From Abelmoschus esculentus (taxonomy: Eukaryota; Streptophyta; Magnoliopsida; Malvales; Malvaceae): DNA of 64,000 nucleotides. The notes beneath the pieces are model-generated. The model made no database searches. It was given only the letters and a program-made list of their open reading frames with translations, and had not been told where the DNA came from. The translations under genes were made by a program, and so were the position numbers. The stretch's first letter is position 1, and each line of letters starts with the position of its first letter. The stretch spans positions 11,496,517-11,560,516 of the forward strand of contig JAUCBN010000005.1 in NCBI GenBank assembly GCA_035048815.1. Reading direction: 5' to 3'. Of this stretch, positions 1 to 12,088 are shown in pieces.

Positions 1-3000
1 AATTTTATTTAATAACATCTGATTTTCATTTTGTTGGGATTAAAAGGTACATGTCTAAAAATACCTTATAGAGAATTCGTACGAATTTTAACCGAGTAAA
101 ATGCTGAAAATTTTAGATTAATCTTTATAATTTTGTTCAAAAGACCATAGTTAACTATTTGAAATCATAAAATTTGATTTAATAACATCTGCTTTTCATT
201 TTGTTGGGATTAAAATGTGCATGTCTATAAAGGCTTTATAGAGAACCCGTTCGAATTTTAAACGAGTAAAAAGCTAAAAATTTTAAATTAATTTTTGAAA
301 TTTTGTTCAAAAGCCCATAGTTAACTATTTGAACTCATAAAATTTGATTTAATAACATCTGGTTTTTGCTTTGTTGGGATTAAAACGTGTATGTCTAAAA
401 AGACTTTATAGAGAATCCGTTCGAATTGTAATTGAGTAAAAAGCTTAAAATTTTAGATTAATCTATATAATATTGTTCAAAATACCATAATTCACTATTT
501 GAATTCATAAAAGTTTATTTAATAATATCAGGTTTTCGTTTCGTTTGGATTAAAACGTGTATGTCTAAAAATGCTTTATAGAGAATCCGTTTGAATTTTA
601 ACTGAGTAGAAAGCTTAAAATTTTAGATTAATCTGTATGATTCTGTTCAAAAGCCCATATTTAACTATTTAAACTCATAAAATTTTATTTAATAACATTT
701 GGTTTTCGTTTTGTTGGGATTAAAACGTACATGTCTAAAAATGCCTTATAGAGAATCCGTTTGAATTTAACCGAGTAAAAAGCTAAAAAAATTTTAACAT
801 CTGGTTTTCGCTTTTTTTGGGATTAAAACATTCATGTCTAAAAATGTGCTATAGAGAATCCGTTCGAATTTTAACTGAGTGAAAAGTTGAAAATTTTAGA
901 TTAATCTGTATGATTCTGTTCAAAAACCAATATTTAACTATTTAAACTCATAAAATTTTATTTAATAACATCTGGTTTTAATTTTATTGGGATTAAAAGG
1001 TGCATGTCTAAAAATACCTTATAGAGAATCTGTTCAAATTTTAACTGAGTAAAAAGCTGAAAATTTTAGATTAATCTGTATAATTTTCTTCAAAAGTCCA
1101 TATTTAACTATTTGAACTCATAAAATTTGATTTAATAACATCTGGTTTTCGTTTTGTTGGGATTAAAACCTATTTGTCTAAAAATACCTTATAGAGAATC
1201 TGTTCGAATTCAACCGAGTAAAAAGCTTAAAATTTATTGACATCTGGTTTTCATTTCGTTGGGATTGAAACGTTCATGTCTAAAAATACCTTATAAAGAA
1301 TCCATACGAATTTTAACCGAGTAAAAGGCTGAAAATTTTAGATTAATATTTATAATTTTGTTTAAAAGCCCATAGTTAACTATTTGAAATCATGAAATTT
1401 GATTTAATAACATCTTGGTATCGTTTTGTTGGGATTAAAACATTTATGTCTAAAAATGCGTTACAGAGAATCCATCCAAATTTTAACTGAGTAAAAAGCT
1501 GAAAATTTTAGATTAATTTGTATGATTTTGTTCAAAAGCCCATATTTAACTATTTAAACTCGTAAAATTTTATTTTATAATATTTGGATTTCGTTTTGTT
1601 GAGATTAAAATGTGCATTTTTAAAAATGCTTTATAGAGTATCCATTCGAATTTTAATTGAGTAAAAAGCTGAAAATTTTATTTTAATCTATAAAATTTTG
1701 TTTTATAGCCCATAATTAACTATTTGAAATCATAAAAGTTGATTTAATAACATCTGGTCTTAGTTTTGCTGGATTAAAACCTGTATGTATAAAATTTGAT
1801 TTAATAACATCTGGTTTTCGTTTTTTGGGATTAAAACGTACATGTCTAAAAAGGCATTATAGAGAATCCGTTCGAATTTTAACCGAGTAAAAAGCTAAAA
1901 GTTTTAGATTAATTTGTATAATTTTTATCAAAAGACCATAATTAACTATTTGAACTCATAAAATTTGATTTAATATCATCTAGTTTTCATTTTATTGGGA
2001 TTAAAACATTCATGTCTAAAAATGTGTTATAGAGAATCTGTTCGAATTTTAACTAAGTAAGAAGCTGAAAATTTTAGATTAATCTGTATGATTCTGTTCA
2101 AAAGCCCATATTTAACTATTTAAACTCATAAAGTTTTATTTAATAATATCTGGTATTCATTTTGTTAGGATTAAAACGTGCATGTCTAAAAATACCTTAT
2201 AGAGAATCCGTTCGAATTTTAACTGAGTAAAAAGCTTAAAATTTTAGATCAATTTGTATGATTCTGTTCAAAAGTCCATATTTAACTATTTCAACTCATA
2301 AAATTTTATTTAAAAACATCTGGTTTTCGCTTTGTTGGGATTAAGACGTACATGTCTAAAAATGCCTTATAGTAAATCCGTTCGAATTTTAACCGAGTAA
2401 AAAGCTGAAAATTTTAGATTAATCTGTATAATTTTGTTTAAAAGCCAATAATTAACTATTTGAACTCATAAAATTTTATTTAATAATATTTGGTTATCGT
2501 TTTGTTGGGATTAAAACATTTATGTCCAAAAATGCGTTATAAAGAATACATTCCAATTTTAACCGAGTAAAAAGTTAAAAATTTTAGATTAATCTGTATG
2601 AATCTGTTCAAAAGCCCATATTTAACTATTTAAAATCATAAAATTTTATTTAATAACATTTGGTTTTCATTTTGTTGGGATTAAAACGTGCATGTCTAAA
2701 AATGCCTTATATAGAATCCGTATGAATTTTAACCGAGTAAAAAGCTGATAATTTTAGATTAATCTTTATAATTTTGTTCAAAAGACCATAGGTAACTATT
2801 TGAACTCATAAAATTTGATTTAATAACATCTGGTTATCGTTTTTTGGATTAAAACGTGCACGTCTAAATGGGCTTTATAGAGAATCTGTTCCAATTTTAA
2901 TCGAGTAACAAGTTGAAAATTTTATATTAATCTTTATAATTTTGTTCAAAAGCCTATAATTAACTATTTGAACTCATAAAATATGATTTAATAACATCTG

Positions 3001-4085
3001 GTTTTCGTTTTGTTGGGATTAAAACGTGCATGTCTAAAAAGGCTTTATAGAGAATCCGTTTGAATTTTTACAAAGTAAAAAGCTAAAAATTTTAGATTAA
3101 CCCGTAGAATTTGGTTAAAAGACCATAATTAACTATTTGAACTCCTAAAATTTGATTTAATAATACCTAGTTTTCGTTTTGCTGGGATTAGAACGTGCAT
3201 GTCTAAAAAGGCTTTATTGAGAATACGTTCGTATTTTAACCGAGTAAAAAGCTGAAAATTTTAGATTAATCTGTATAATTTTGTTCAAAACCCTATATTT
3301 AACTATTTAAACATATAAAATTTTATTTAATAACATTTGGTTTTCATTTTGTTGGGAATCAAAACGTGCATGTCTAAAAATGTCTTATAGAGAATCCGTA
3401 CGAATTTTAATCGAGTAAAAAGCTGATAATTTTAGATTAATCTTTATAATTTTATTCAAAAGACCATAGATAACTATTTGAACTCATAAAATTTGATTTA
3501 GTAACATATGGTTTTTATTTTGTTGAGATTAAAACGTGCATGTCTATAAAGGCTTTATAGAGAATCTGTTCGAATTTTAAACGAGTAAAAAGCTGAAAAT
3601 TTTAGATTAATTTGTAAAATTTTGTTCAAAAGTCCATAGTTAACTATTTGAACTCATAAAATTTGATTTAATAACATCAGGTTTTCGTTTTGTTGGGATT
3701 AAAACGTGCATGTCTTAAAAGGCTTTATAGAGAATCCGTTGGAATTTTAATTGACTAAAGAGCTGAAAATTTTAGATTAGTCTATATAATTTTGTTCAAA
3801 AACCCATAATTAACTATTTGAATTTAAAAATTTTTATTTAATAACATCCGGTTTTCGTGTTATTGGGATTAAAATGTGTATGTCTAAAAAGGCTTTATTG
3901 AGAATCTGTTTGAATTTTAACCTAGTTAAAAGCTAAAAATTTTATATTAATCTGTATAATTTTGTTCAGAAGTCCATATTTAACTATTTGAACTCATAAA
4001 ATTTGATTTAATAATATCTGGTTTTCGTTTTTTGGGATTAAAACGTGCATGTCTAAATGGTCATTATCAAGAATTCGTTCGAATT
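1..4085. repeat. 170-bp tandem satellite, block 1 (about 24 monomers)
   Basis: The anchor AATAACATCT recurs at 11, 181 and 351, and in changed form near 522 and 691, giving a period of 170 bp. Each monomer carries the same ordered landmarks: TTTTGTTGGGATTAAAACG, then ATAGAGAATCCGTTCGAAT, then TTTTAGATTAATCTGTAT, then TTAACTATTTGAACTCAT. Neighbouring copies differ by scattered substitutions. Some are shortened, for example near 800, 1220 and 1785, where part of a monomer is missing. The unit is AT-rich, nucleosome-length and non-coding; short open frames inside it are chance. The array is cut within a monomer at about 4085 by the next insertion. Confidence 0.96.
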
Positions 4086-4850
4086 ATGGGCTTTGTAGAG
4101 TTGGAATATGTTTTTCTCTCCTTTCTCTTTTTCTTCCCTCTCCCCCTTTCTACTTTCCTTCTCTCCCTTCATCATGGCTTCTCCTTCCTTGTTGCTTTCC
4201 CTTTGCTTCTGCTAATCTCGCTGACGATCATCTTCGCCGCTGTTGCTACCATCATCGTTGCTGCTATCGTCGTTGTAGATGCTTCCGGATTTTTGGTTAT
4301 CACCCTCGTTATCGTCAGGGGCTGATGGTATAGCCTCTTTTTCAGATTTGTTTCATCACCAAATCTTGCCTAACCTTTCAACCAATCAATCACCAATAAC
4401 CCCACTACGCTCACCGATGCGAGAGAGGAAGAATCATACACACCGCAACAATTTTCCAAAAGGTATATCTTTTTTTCCATAGATTTCATTAATGATATAT
4501 TCTACGTTTTTAAAACTTATAAATCTTTAGGAACAAAGTTGTTATATTTAGTTTCGCAATGTTTATTAATTTATTTTCTTTACCATCAATGTGTCTCAAA
4601 AGTACATTCCATTACTTATCTTTTAGTTTTCTTGCTTGTTAACCAAAAAATTATTATGGAATTACCATCAAATTACGAATGTAATTGTTCATATCCAAAT
4701 GGCCTTTTGGTCATCATACCACCCGTTAATCGGGAATTCTATGATACAAGCCTAACGACATCCATCGATAGGTACAATCATATACCACAAATGCTTATGA
4801 TCATTCAAACAATAAAAATAAGTATATTCTGATTTCCAACTAAAGTACCA
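4086..4850 (+). other. Unrecognised CT-rich segment at the left end of the insertion
   Basis: It opens with a strong pyrimidine run (4110-4200), continues through CATCATCGTTGCTGC-like low-complexity sequence (4235-4285), and then becomes AT-rich. CT-rich starts are common in 5' untranslated regions of plant retroelements, so this could be a LINE leader. No promoter motif or conserved protein is seen. Two overlapping frames of 97 and 94 codons near 4032-4333 begin inside the satellite and are not credible genes. Confidence 0.4.
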
Positions 4851-7800
4851 TTGTCAAAAACTTATTGTTTCACCTCATACTACAAAAATTCCTATTTTTA
4901 AACATTTTTTACCTTGAATCTACCAAAAACTAATAGGACTTATATTGTAACATGGAATTTAAAATTACAATTAACTTTTATTTTCCTACCTTCGTTTAAT
5001 TTTAATCGAATCATTATTTTCTTATCTTTAAACTATTTGACAACATGGACATTCTATTACTATTCTCAAGTAAATATTGGTTTATTTGTACCTATGTAGT
5101 ATTTTCATTTTATTTTCTAGAAATTAATAATAATCTTCAATCAAATATTATGTCCACCTTTTTAATTTTGGGTAAAAATTTTCAAATCAACCTTTTTGAT
5201 CCTCTCAAAAATAAGATATTCATTCTCTTGCATTTAATCCACATGGCAACATGGAATTCCCCTTTTTCTAATTTTCGAAAAAACTGGGTCTATGGTATCT
5301 ATGTTATTTTTCAAGAGTATAATCAATTGGTACATAAGATCAATCTCACTTACCATTTAAGTTTCCTATTTATAATTATAAAAATATTTCTCCTTATAAT
5401 TTTAAAACACATGACATCATGGATTACTTACAGTCGGAAAGGAGGAGTAATTTTGAAGGTTTTTGAATTTCCAAAACTTTTCTTCAAGTCCACTATATAC
5501 TCAAGGAAACAAATTCCACCAAATACAAATTTATCCAAAAATATATTAAACATCTCCTCTATTTCTTTAATTTTTTTAAATTTTCATATACCAAATAATA
5601 TCCATAATATCTATCTCCCTTCAATTTACACACCTTCCATAAAAATATTTCGAATACTAATTTCTTTACTTCATTCCCACAAGGCAAATTGGACTTTTTT
5701 ACAATCATCTCTACTAAAATATTGGTATTTTAAAACCAATTTTTCAAATCAATTTATTAAAACTTACCATCAAAATTTTCATATTCTCTCCATTATTACA
5801 TTTAATATCGTAACTCATAATTTCACCATAAATACTCTTTATATCTTATTTTCTCATAAAAAAATTTAGTTATTTTTTACAATCTCTATCCATATATTTA
5901 CCTTATATTTTTATACAAATTTTTTTACCTTTGACCCTTTACAACCACCATTCAATTTTCCCTCCTATTTTTTTTTCTTACCTAAAATTAAATATCTCCA
6001 CATACACTAATGTAAGCTTACCAAATTCACACCAAATTTCAATCTTTTCTACTTACCTTTTTCAAATTTTGAATTACAAAAAAGTAGACATTCAAATCTT
6101 CAAAAAATTTCCAAAAATATATATTCAATGTTTCATAAAACTTCCCAAAGTACAAAAAAAATATAAATTACTAAAAACTTCTAAAATACTTTATCCCCTT
6201 TTTTACCGTTTACCTTATCGTTATATCCTAAATAAATTTCAAATATTCCTCCCCTTTCCTAGTCGTTTACTTTTTTCTCATATACTAATTAATCTCCATT
6301 ACCTTTTATATTTTTTTATCCTATTAATAACATTTTCAACAATAACAATAAAAAATTCTTATAGTAAATATCCTTCATATCCTCTTGTACCTTTTTTACC
6401 GTATATCTTTTTCTAATTCTCTAATTAATTTTCATATATTGTCTTACCTTTTGTACAATTTAACTTCTCTTTATATTCTAATTAATTTTTATATCTTTTA
6501 TAATTTATCTTTATACACAATTATCATAAAAATTCTTACTTCTTTTTACAATTATACTTCATTATCTCTTACCATATATATTTTTATTCTTTTCAACCTA
6601 TATTCTCAAAAACTATCTTATTATCTAAATTCATCCACATCTTTTCATCATTCATACTTAAAACCAACACCGAAACCAATTTCCCAAATCTCTTCAAATT
6701 CATTAATACAAATTTTATTTCAATTACTATTATTACTTTATAATTTTATCTTATTTACAAATAAGTTTACAAAATTACCAAACTCACTGCAAAATCATTT
6801 GAATTATAATTACCTTTACAAAAAAAATTTCATATATTCCCAACAACTACATCTTAGTAGAATTTTTTCTAATCTTGTATTACCTTCTTTACAACTTACC
6901 TTTTCATTTTTTCAAAAGTAAAATTCTTATCTTTTTTAACCTTCTTTGTCCTTTCTCCTTTTCTTATATGCTAATTAACCTCAATCTCCTTTTTCTCTTT
7001 TCTTGTTCCACTACCAATATCTCCAAAAACAATTAAATATTTTCACCTAATAGATAATTTTCATATCATATACAATCTTACTAAACCAACCCATTATTGG
7101 GAACTCAAAATTACCCAACCATTTAATGGTATCATAGATAAATCAAATTTATCATACCAACCCATTCTTGGATTCCATCTACTAAAACCATACAATCAAC
7201 CGTAAGAAAGAAAATCATGCTAGAAAACATGACAAACAAAATTACTGTCAAAATATACAAAGATCCACTGATCTCATATAAAATTTTTATATCGAAAGTT
7301 TTAATAACAAAAATAGACGTAAATCAACCAACAATAAACACAATCTTTTTACACACCAAAAATTAAAATTTTCCACCATTAATAATATAAAATTACTAAA
7401 TTTACTTCAAATCTCAATATCTAATAACTACCTTTTACAAAAATCTTGAATTCAAAAAAGTAGATTCTCAAATATTCAAAATATTTTCAAATATACCTAA
7501 AAATATTATTTTACAAAAAATTTTCATATATTTCCATACCTTTTTTGTCTTTTACCTTGTACTATCATAATTCATATCTTTTCTTCCTATATACCTCTCT
7601 CTTTTATGCTAATTAACTTCCACATATCTTTTCCATATACTTTAATTCATTTTATTTTCTCCACTTACCTTAATTACAAATTACCTTTTTACATAACTAT
7701 TAATAAGATTCTTACCTATTATTACCATTATACTCTATTATCTATTACCATATCTTATTTTATTCTTTTCAACCTATATATCTATTCCTACCAAACTAAT

Positions 7801-7860
7801 TTTACTTTATCACTTAAAATAACTAAAAGTGTTCATATCTTTTCTTTCATTTTTCTTTCT
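4851..7860 (+). other. About 3 kb of G-depleted (+ strand) sequence, origin unknown
   Basis: The + strand is made of T, A and C with almost no G. Several whole 60-base lines (for example 6301-6360 and 6481-6660) contain none. C is still present, so the strand skew is extreme. Because TAG and TGA need G, only TAA can stop a frame here, which explains long open frames such as 5045-5869, 5931-6416 and 6385-6921. Their translations are Ile/Phe/Leu/Ser/Asn-rich with no domain and should not be read as proteins. The tract contains diverged direct repeats: about 6040-6130 resembles 7415-7500, and 6540-6620 resembles 7712-7790. A motif like TATGCTAATTAAC occurs near 6280, 6967 and 7607. It lies where a LINE ORF1 would be expected. 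Confidence 0.6.
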
Positions 7861-7997
7861 AGAAAAAAACAACCCCCTCCAATGCATGAAAGACAATACC
7901 AAAATAAACCAAAACATGTTCTTTTTGATAAAGCTGGGATGAGCAACGGAAAAAACTCTGCGGCAGAAGTTGACATGGCTTAACCCCGCCGAGCCAA
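7861..7997 (+). pseudogene. Possible C-terminal remnant of LINE ORF1
   Basis: Base composition returns to normal here. The frame reads through a segment with GKNSAAEVDMA, a stop at 7981-7983, then PRRA just before the ORF2 start. Plant L1 ORF1 (nucleic-acid-binding, gag-like) proteins often end with a short Ala/Gln/Pro-Arg-Arg-rich tail just upstream of the endonuclease start codon, and the position fits. The zinc-knuckle part of ORF1 is not visible; the G-depleted tract lies where it should be. The assignment rests on position and a short tail, so it is tentative. Confidence 0.35.
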
Positions 7998-8720
7998 ATG
8001 AAAATCATGTGTTGGAACTTCCAAGGCCATGGTAAGGCCTAGGCAGTTCAAAATCTCAAAAAAAATAATTACCAAATATGAACCTGATGTTTTATTTTTA
8101 TGCGAAACTAGACTTAATAAATCTCGATGTAATTCTCTTTGTGTATCACTTGCTATGCAAGGATGCATATCGGTAGAAAATAGTTCAACTTGTACTGGCC
8201 TAGCCTTATTTTGGAGTAATAATATTCCAACTGATTTACTTTTTTACTCTGATCGTCATATCGACTGTACTATTAGCCATGACAATTCCAAATTCTATTT
8301 CACCGGGTTACATGGTTTTGCTAATACAAACTATAAATACAAAACATGACAATTAATAGATTTTTTAAAATCATCCTCCAACCTCCCATGGCTTTTAGGT
8401 GGAGACTTTAATGAAATACTACATGACAATGAAAAACAAGGAGGATGTCGTCGTGCACGATCCCAAATAAACAATTTTCAAGAATGCTTATCTAGAAATG
8501 AACTCTTCGATTGTAAACCTAAATCTGGATGGTTCACATGGTTTAAACATGGACCTAACTCACAACCTATCTTCGAACGTTTGGATCGATTCATTGGATC
8601 AATCAACTGGCTAAATATATATCCAAATTATACTATAACCTCTCACTTCCAATCCAAATCTAACCATTATTCAATTATGCTTGATACCTCTCCCACTACT
8701 TTTGCTAGAAAATAGAATTT
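7998..8720 (+). pseudogene. LINE ORF2: apurinic-type endonuclease domain, decayed
   Basis: The ATG at 7998 starts MKIMCWNFQGHG, the typical first strand of a plant L1 endonuclease, which nicks target DNA to prime reverse transcription. A stop follows at about 8040 and the homologous frame continues from 8029. Visible family motifs are LFLCETR (metal-binding Glu region), WLLGGDFNEIL near 8390, and RLDRFIGS near 8580. The conserved SDH motif near 8660 reads SNH, so a key catalytic Asp appears lost. In-frame stops occur at 8347-8349 and about 8713. The domain is clearly homologous and clearly dead. Confidence 0.88.
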
Positions 8721-10515
8721 TAAGAAAACATTCTGTTTTTAGGAATGTTGGGGCAACAATAATGAAAGCAAAAACCTAATCAAGGATATTTGGACCAATA
8801 CGAATGGGAACACCCTAAACAAAATACAAAAGATTGGCAACCGTCTAAATTCATGGCAGAATTCTCAAAGGAAAAAAATCAAATGAATGCCTACAATGTC
8901 TAACTACATACATTAATAATAGTCTAAAACACCGAATACCTTCCTCTAAGGAACTCCGCCTCATTGAAGCAAAGAAAGAACTACAAGCACTTCAACATAA
9001 CAATGAAATATATTGGGCCCAACGCTCTAGAACTAACTCGCTTCAACATGGAGACAAAAATACTTCTTTCTTCCACGCACGAGCCAATGGACGTCGTAAG
9101 AAAAATACTATCCAAGGCCTCTTTGATAATTTCAACACTTGGAATACAGAAGATTCCAACATTCTATCAATTGCTACAGACTATTTCCAAAATCTTTTCT
9201 CTACATCAAATCCAACTCCTTCGACTGATATCCTTGATAATATTCCAACCATAATTACACCATAAATGAATGAAAACTTAAATCGACCCTACACAGAAGA
9301 TGAAGTTATAAATGTTTTTCGGGATATTGATCCTAGAAAAGCTCCAGGGTTAGATGGTTATCCAAGTGGTTTTTACGCCAACACTAGGATACACTAGATA
9401 AGGACATTATACGACTATACCTCGATCTTCTCTCGGGTACTATTAACATGGTTGAGGTCAACAAAACTATTCTTGTCTTAATACTGAAAAAAAATCCAAC
9501 AATAACGAGGCAACTTCGTCCAATAAGCCTCTACACTGTTATATACAAAATTATATCTAAAGTCTTAGTCAATCGACTCAAAACATTCATACCCCTATGT
9601 ATCAGTAACAACCAAGCGACATTTATACAAGGTAGAAACATCACGGATAATATACTAATTGCACATGAACTACTCCATACCCTTAATACGGGAGACTCTC
9701 ATCTATCTAAAGGTGCAAGTTTGAAACTAGATATGGAAAAATCCTTCGATTGAGTTTAATGGCGAATCTTACATCAAATTATGCAACGTATGGGTTTCAA
9801 CGACACATGGATTTCTACTATTATGAATTGCATCACTACCGTTTCATACTAGGTCCGTGTAAACGACTCTTTATCTCATTCCTTTATACCACAACGAGGC
9901 CTCCGACAAGGAGACCCACTTTCTCTATTTCTCTTCCTTTTTTGCACACAAGGTTTAACAACTATATTAAAAGTTGAGCATGCTAACGACAACCTCCCTG
10001 GATTTAGTGCTTGTCGACACGTACAAAAAATAAACCACCTTCTTTTCGCTGACGATTGTTTGGTCTTTATAAAAAACAGTACCTTTGAAGCTAATCATCT
10101 CAAAAATGCACTACACAAATCTGCTTCCTCTTCAGGTCAAGCAATTAATTTTGAAAAATCGACAATCTACTTTTCTTCAAAAACCCCTCTATCTTAGAGA
10201 TCATTTGTTAACGAGATTCTCCATGTCCTAGAGGTTAACGAACCAGGTATTTACCTAGGCGTCCCTCTCCTGATTGGAAAAAACAAAACAACTTCGTTAG
10301 GATTTACTAGAGACAAAGTTAATGCGAGTCTCTTCAAATGAGATAAACATCTATTATCTTTTAGTGATAGAGAAATATTCATAAAATCTGTTATCCAATC
10401 CCTTCCGCAATATGTCATGTCCTGCTATCTTCTTCCATATAACATTATCGATGATATGACTACTTCTATTCGCCGATATTGGTGGTCTGGAAAAGATAAC
10501 AAAAAAGGTTGACAC
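8721..10515 (+). pseudogene. LINE ORF2: reverse transcriptase domain, decayed
   Basis: The linker and RT of a plant L1 ORF2 are readable in pieces. HGDKNTSFFHARANGRRKKN lies near 9050-9105 and KAPGLDGYPSGFY near 9338. LRPISLYTVIYKIISK lies near 9510, NQATFIQGRNITDN near 9613 and KLDMEKSFD near 9724. LRQGDPLS is near 9903 and the catalytic FADDC is at about 10048. The enzyme would copy LINE RNA at the nicked target. Frames switch several times (frame of 8966, then of 9448, then others), and two stops fall just after KSFD (9751-9759). The catalytic Asp pair survives, but the reading frame does not. Confidence 0.9.
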
Positions 10516-12058
10516 ATGCTTCCTTGGAAAACTGTTTGCCAACCAAAATCAGTAGGGGGGATGGGCTTCCGTGATCTCCACAACTTTAATATTGCTCTAT
10601 TAGGAAAACAAATTTGGAGACTACTCTGTGAACCATCTAACCTCCTCGGTCAGGTATATCAAGCTAAATACTACCCATCTTACAACATCCTCGATGCAAC
10701 TTCCACTAAAAAATCTTCTTTTGCTTGGAAAGGTCTATGCACGATTCTAAAAAAACTCCTTCCTGGTTTTGCTACAAGGCCAGGAATCAATAGCAAGATT
10801 GACATTTTCCATAATCTCTGGGGAGGTTCTTCTTCGATTCACCTTTTTGGAGAATATGAAATTTCCAGTGAACTTCCCAAACGAGCTTGAGATTTTATGA
10901 TTCTTGGACAACCACAATGGGATGAACCTAAAATACGTTCCTTCTTTGTTACAGAGGATACCAATGTTGTTTTAAACATTCCTATAATTAATGATCATAG
11001 AGATACGACCATATGGATGAATAATGATTGTGGACTTTATTTAGTCAGATCGGGCTATTTATTCCTACAAAAACCATGTGGCCTTCTAAATAGACCAACA
11101 CGTATTTGGAAAATTATATCTAAGCTACCAACCTTAGCAAAGGTTAGAACCTTTGGATGGCGACTAGGACATGACGCCCTTCCTACGGGATATAAATTAC
11201 TAAATGCTAACTTAGGTAATGGTATATGCCAAATCTGCGCAGCCATAATTGAAACCCCAATACAGGTTTTGCGTGACTATCCTGGTGCCCAAAAAACTAT
11301 TCGACTAGCAGGTCTTCCTACTTTAATCCAATTAGGTAACTTTACATCGACACTCCATTGGCTAGAGACCGCAGCGACTAAACGTAATAAAAGGAACTTT
11401 ACTCTTTTTCTAACAATCCTCTGTAATATTTGGAACAGAAGAAATGATTGGATCCACAATGGTCATCTTCAGCCACCTTCGTTAACATTTACAAACGCAA
11501 ATTCACTATTGAATGACTATCAAAATGCAAATCTTACCTCTGCCACTAACAATCCATAAACACCCATTATTCAAAACCAAACTTGGCAAAAACCAAGGTC
11601 TGGTTCAATTAAAATAAACATGGATGGGGCTTTTGATCCCATTTCTGGATGTGCTGCAGCTGGTGTAGTAGCACGTAACTCGGATGGTGTTGTTTTGAGA
11701 GGGATTTCTCTTCTCCTTTTAGGATGTCCGGATGCTGCTTCGGCTGAAGCACAAGCAATCTTAGCGGGCCTTCACCTTGCATCCCCCAAAGGCTGGATGA
11801 TTATTACCTTTGAGACAGATTCAACCTCTATTGCGAATAAAGTCAACCAGGGTGGACTAGATCTCTCAACTCTACAGCCTTTGTTGTCCATGATTCGTAC
11901 CACCATATGGAGTTTAGTTAATTGTCGAGTCACTTATGTACCTAGATGGACCAATAATGTAGCCCATACTCTTGCTTCTAGGACCATACGCACTTTTTGT
12001 ACTCTTCAATTTCATTCAAACATGCCTGATATTATAAGGGCTTTTTCTGTAAAAAAAA
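10516..12058 (+). pseudogene. LINE ORF2 C-terminus: RVT zinc-binding and RNase H domains
   Basis: Three open pieces share one frame and are separated by stops at 10888-10890 and 11557-11559. The first (10516-10890) has the post-RT WKTVCQPKSVGGMGFRDLH block. The second (10897-11559) matches the zinc-binding domain of plant LINEs, with RIWKIISKLPTLAKVRTFGWR, the DALPT motif and a C-x2-C pair near 11228-11240. The third (11620-12058) is an RNase H domain, with MDGAF, SAEAQAI, FETDS and NNVAHTLA carrying the acidic and histidine positions. The last codons run through a short A run into satellite, so the native 3' end and UTR are nearly absent or fused. Confidence 0.88.
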
Positions 12059-12088
12059 ACTATTTGAACTCATAAAATTAGATTTAAT
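12059..12088. repeat. Satellite fragment between LINE and copia element
   Basis: About 30 bp matching the end of the 170-bp monomer (AACTATTTGAACTCATAAAA then GATTTAAT). Its last five bases, TTAAT at 12084-12088, are the left target-site duplication of the copia element. Reading across that element restores the usual GATTTAATAACAT monomer junction at 19909. Confidence 0.93.

Larger units (their letters stand above)
4086..12058 (+). mobile_element. Composite insertion in the satellite ending in an L1-like LINE
   Basis: The satellite stops after GTTCGAATT at about 4085 and resumes at AACTATTTGAACTCAT at 12059, right after a short A run (12050-12058). Everything between is foreign. The 3' half is a plant L1-type non-LTR retrotransposon in + orientation, with endonuclease, reverse transcriptase, zinc-binding and RNase H regions in the usual order. 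The 5' half (4086 to about 7860) is not recognised and may be the LINE's own 5' region or a separate insertion. The two satellite ends do not meet: about 50-60 bp of monomer is missing between them and I find no target-site duplication. The left boundary of the LINE proper is therefore uncertain. Confidence 0.7.

Noticed and set aside
1..4085. CENP-B-box-like text around TTCGAATTTTAACCGAG in the satellite
   Set aside because: Spacing and core bases do not fit the TTCG-n4-A-n2-CGGG pattern.
5045..5869. 274-codon open frame, the longest in the left part
   Set aside because: It lies in G-free DNA where two of three stop codons cannot form. The translation is low-complexity Ile/Leu/Phe/Ser/Asn without any domain.
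5931..6921. Two further long frames (161 and 178 codons)
   Set aside because: Same compositional artefact; overlapping frames with no domain.
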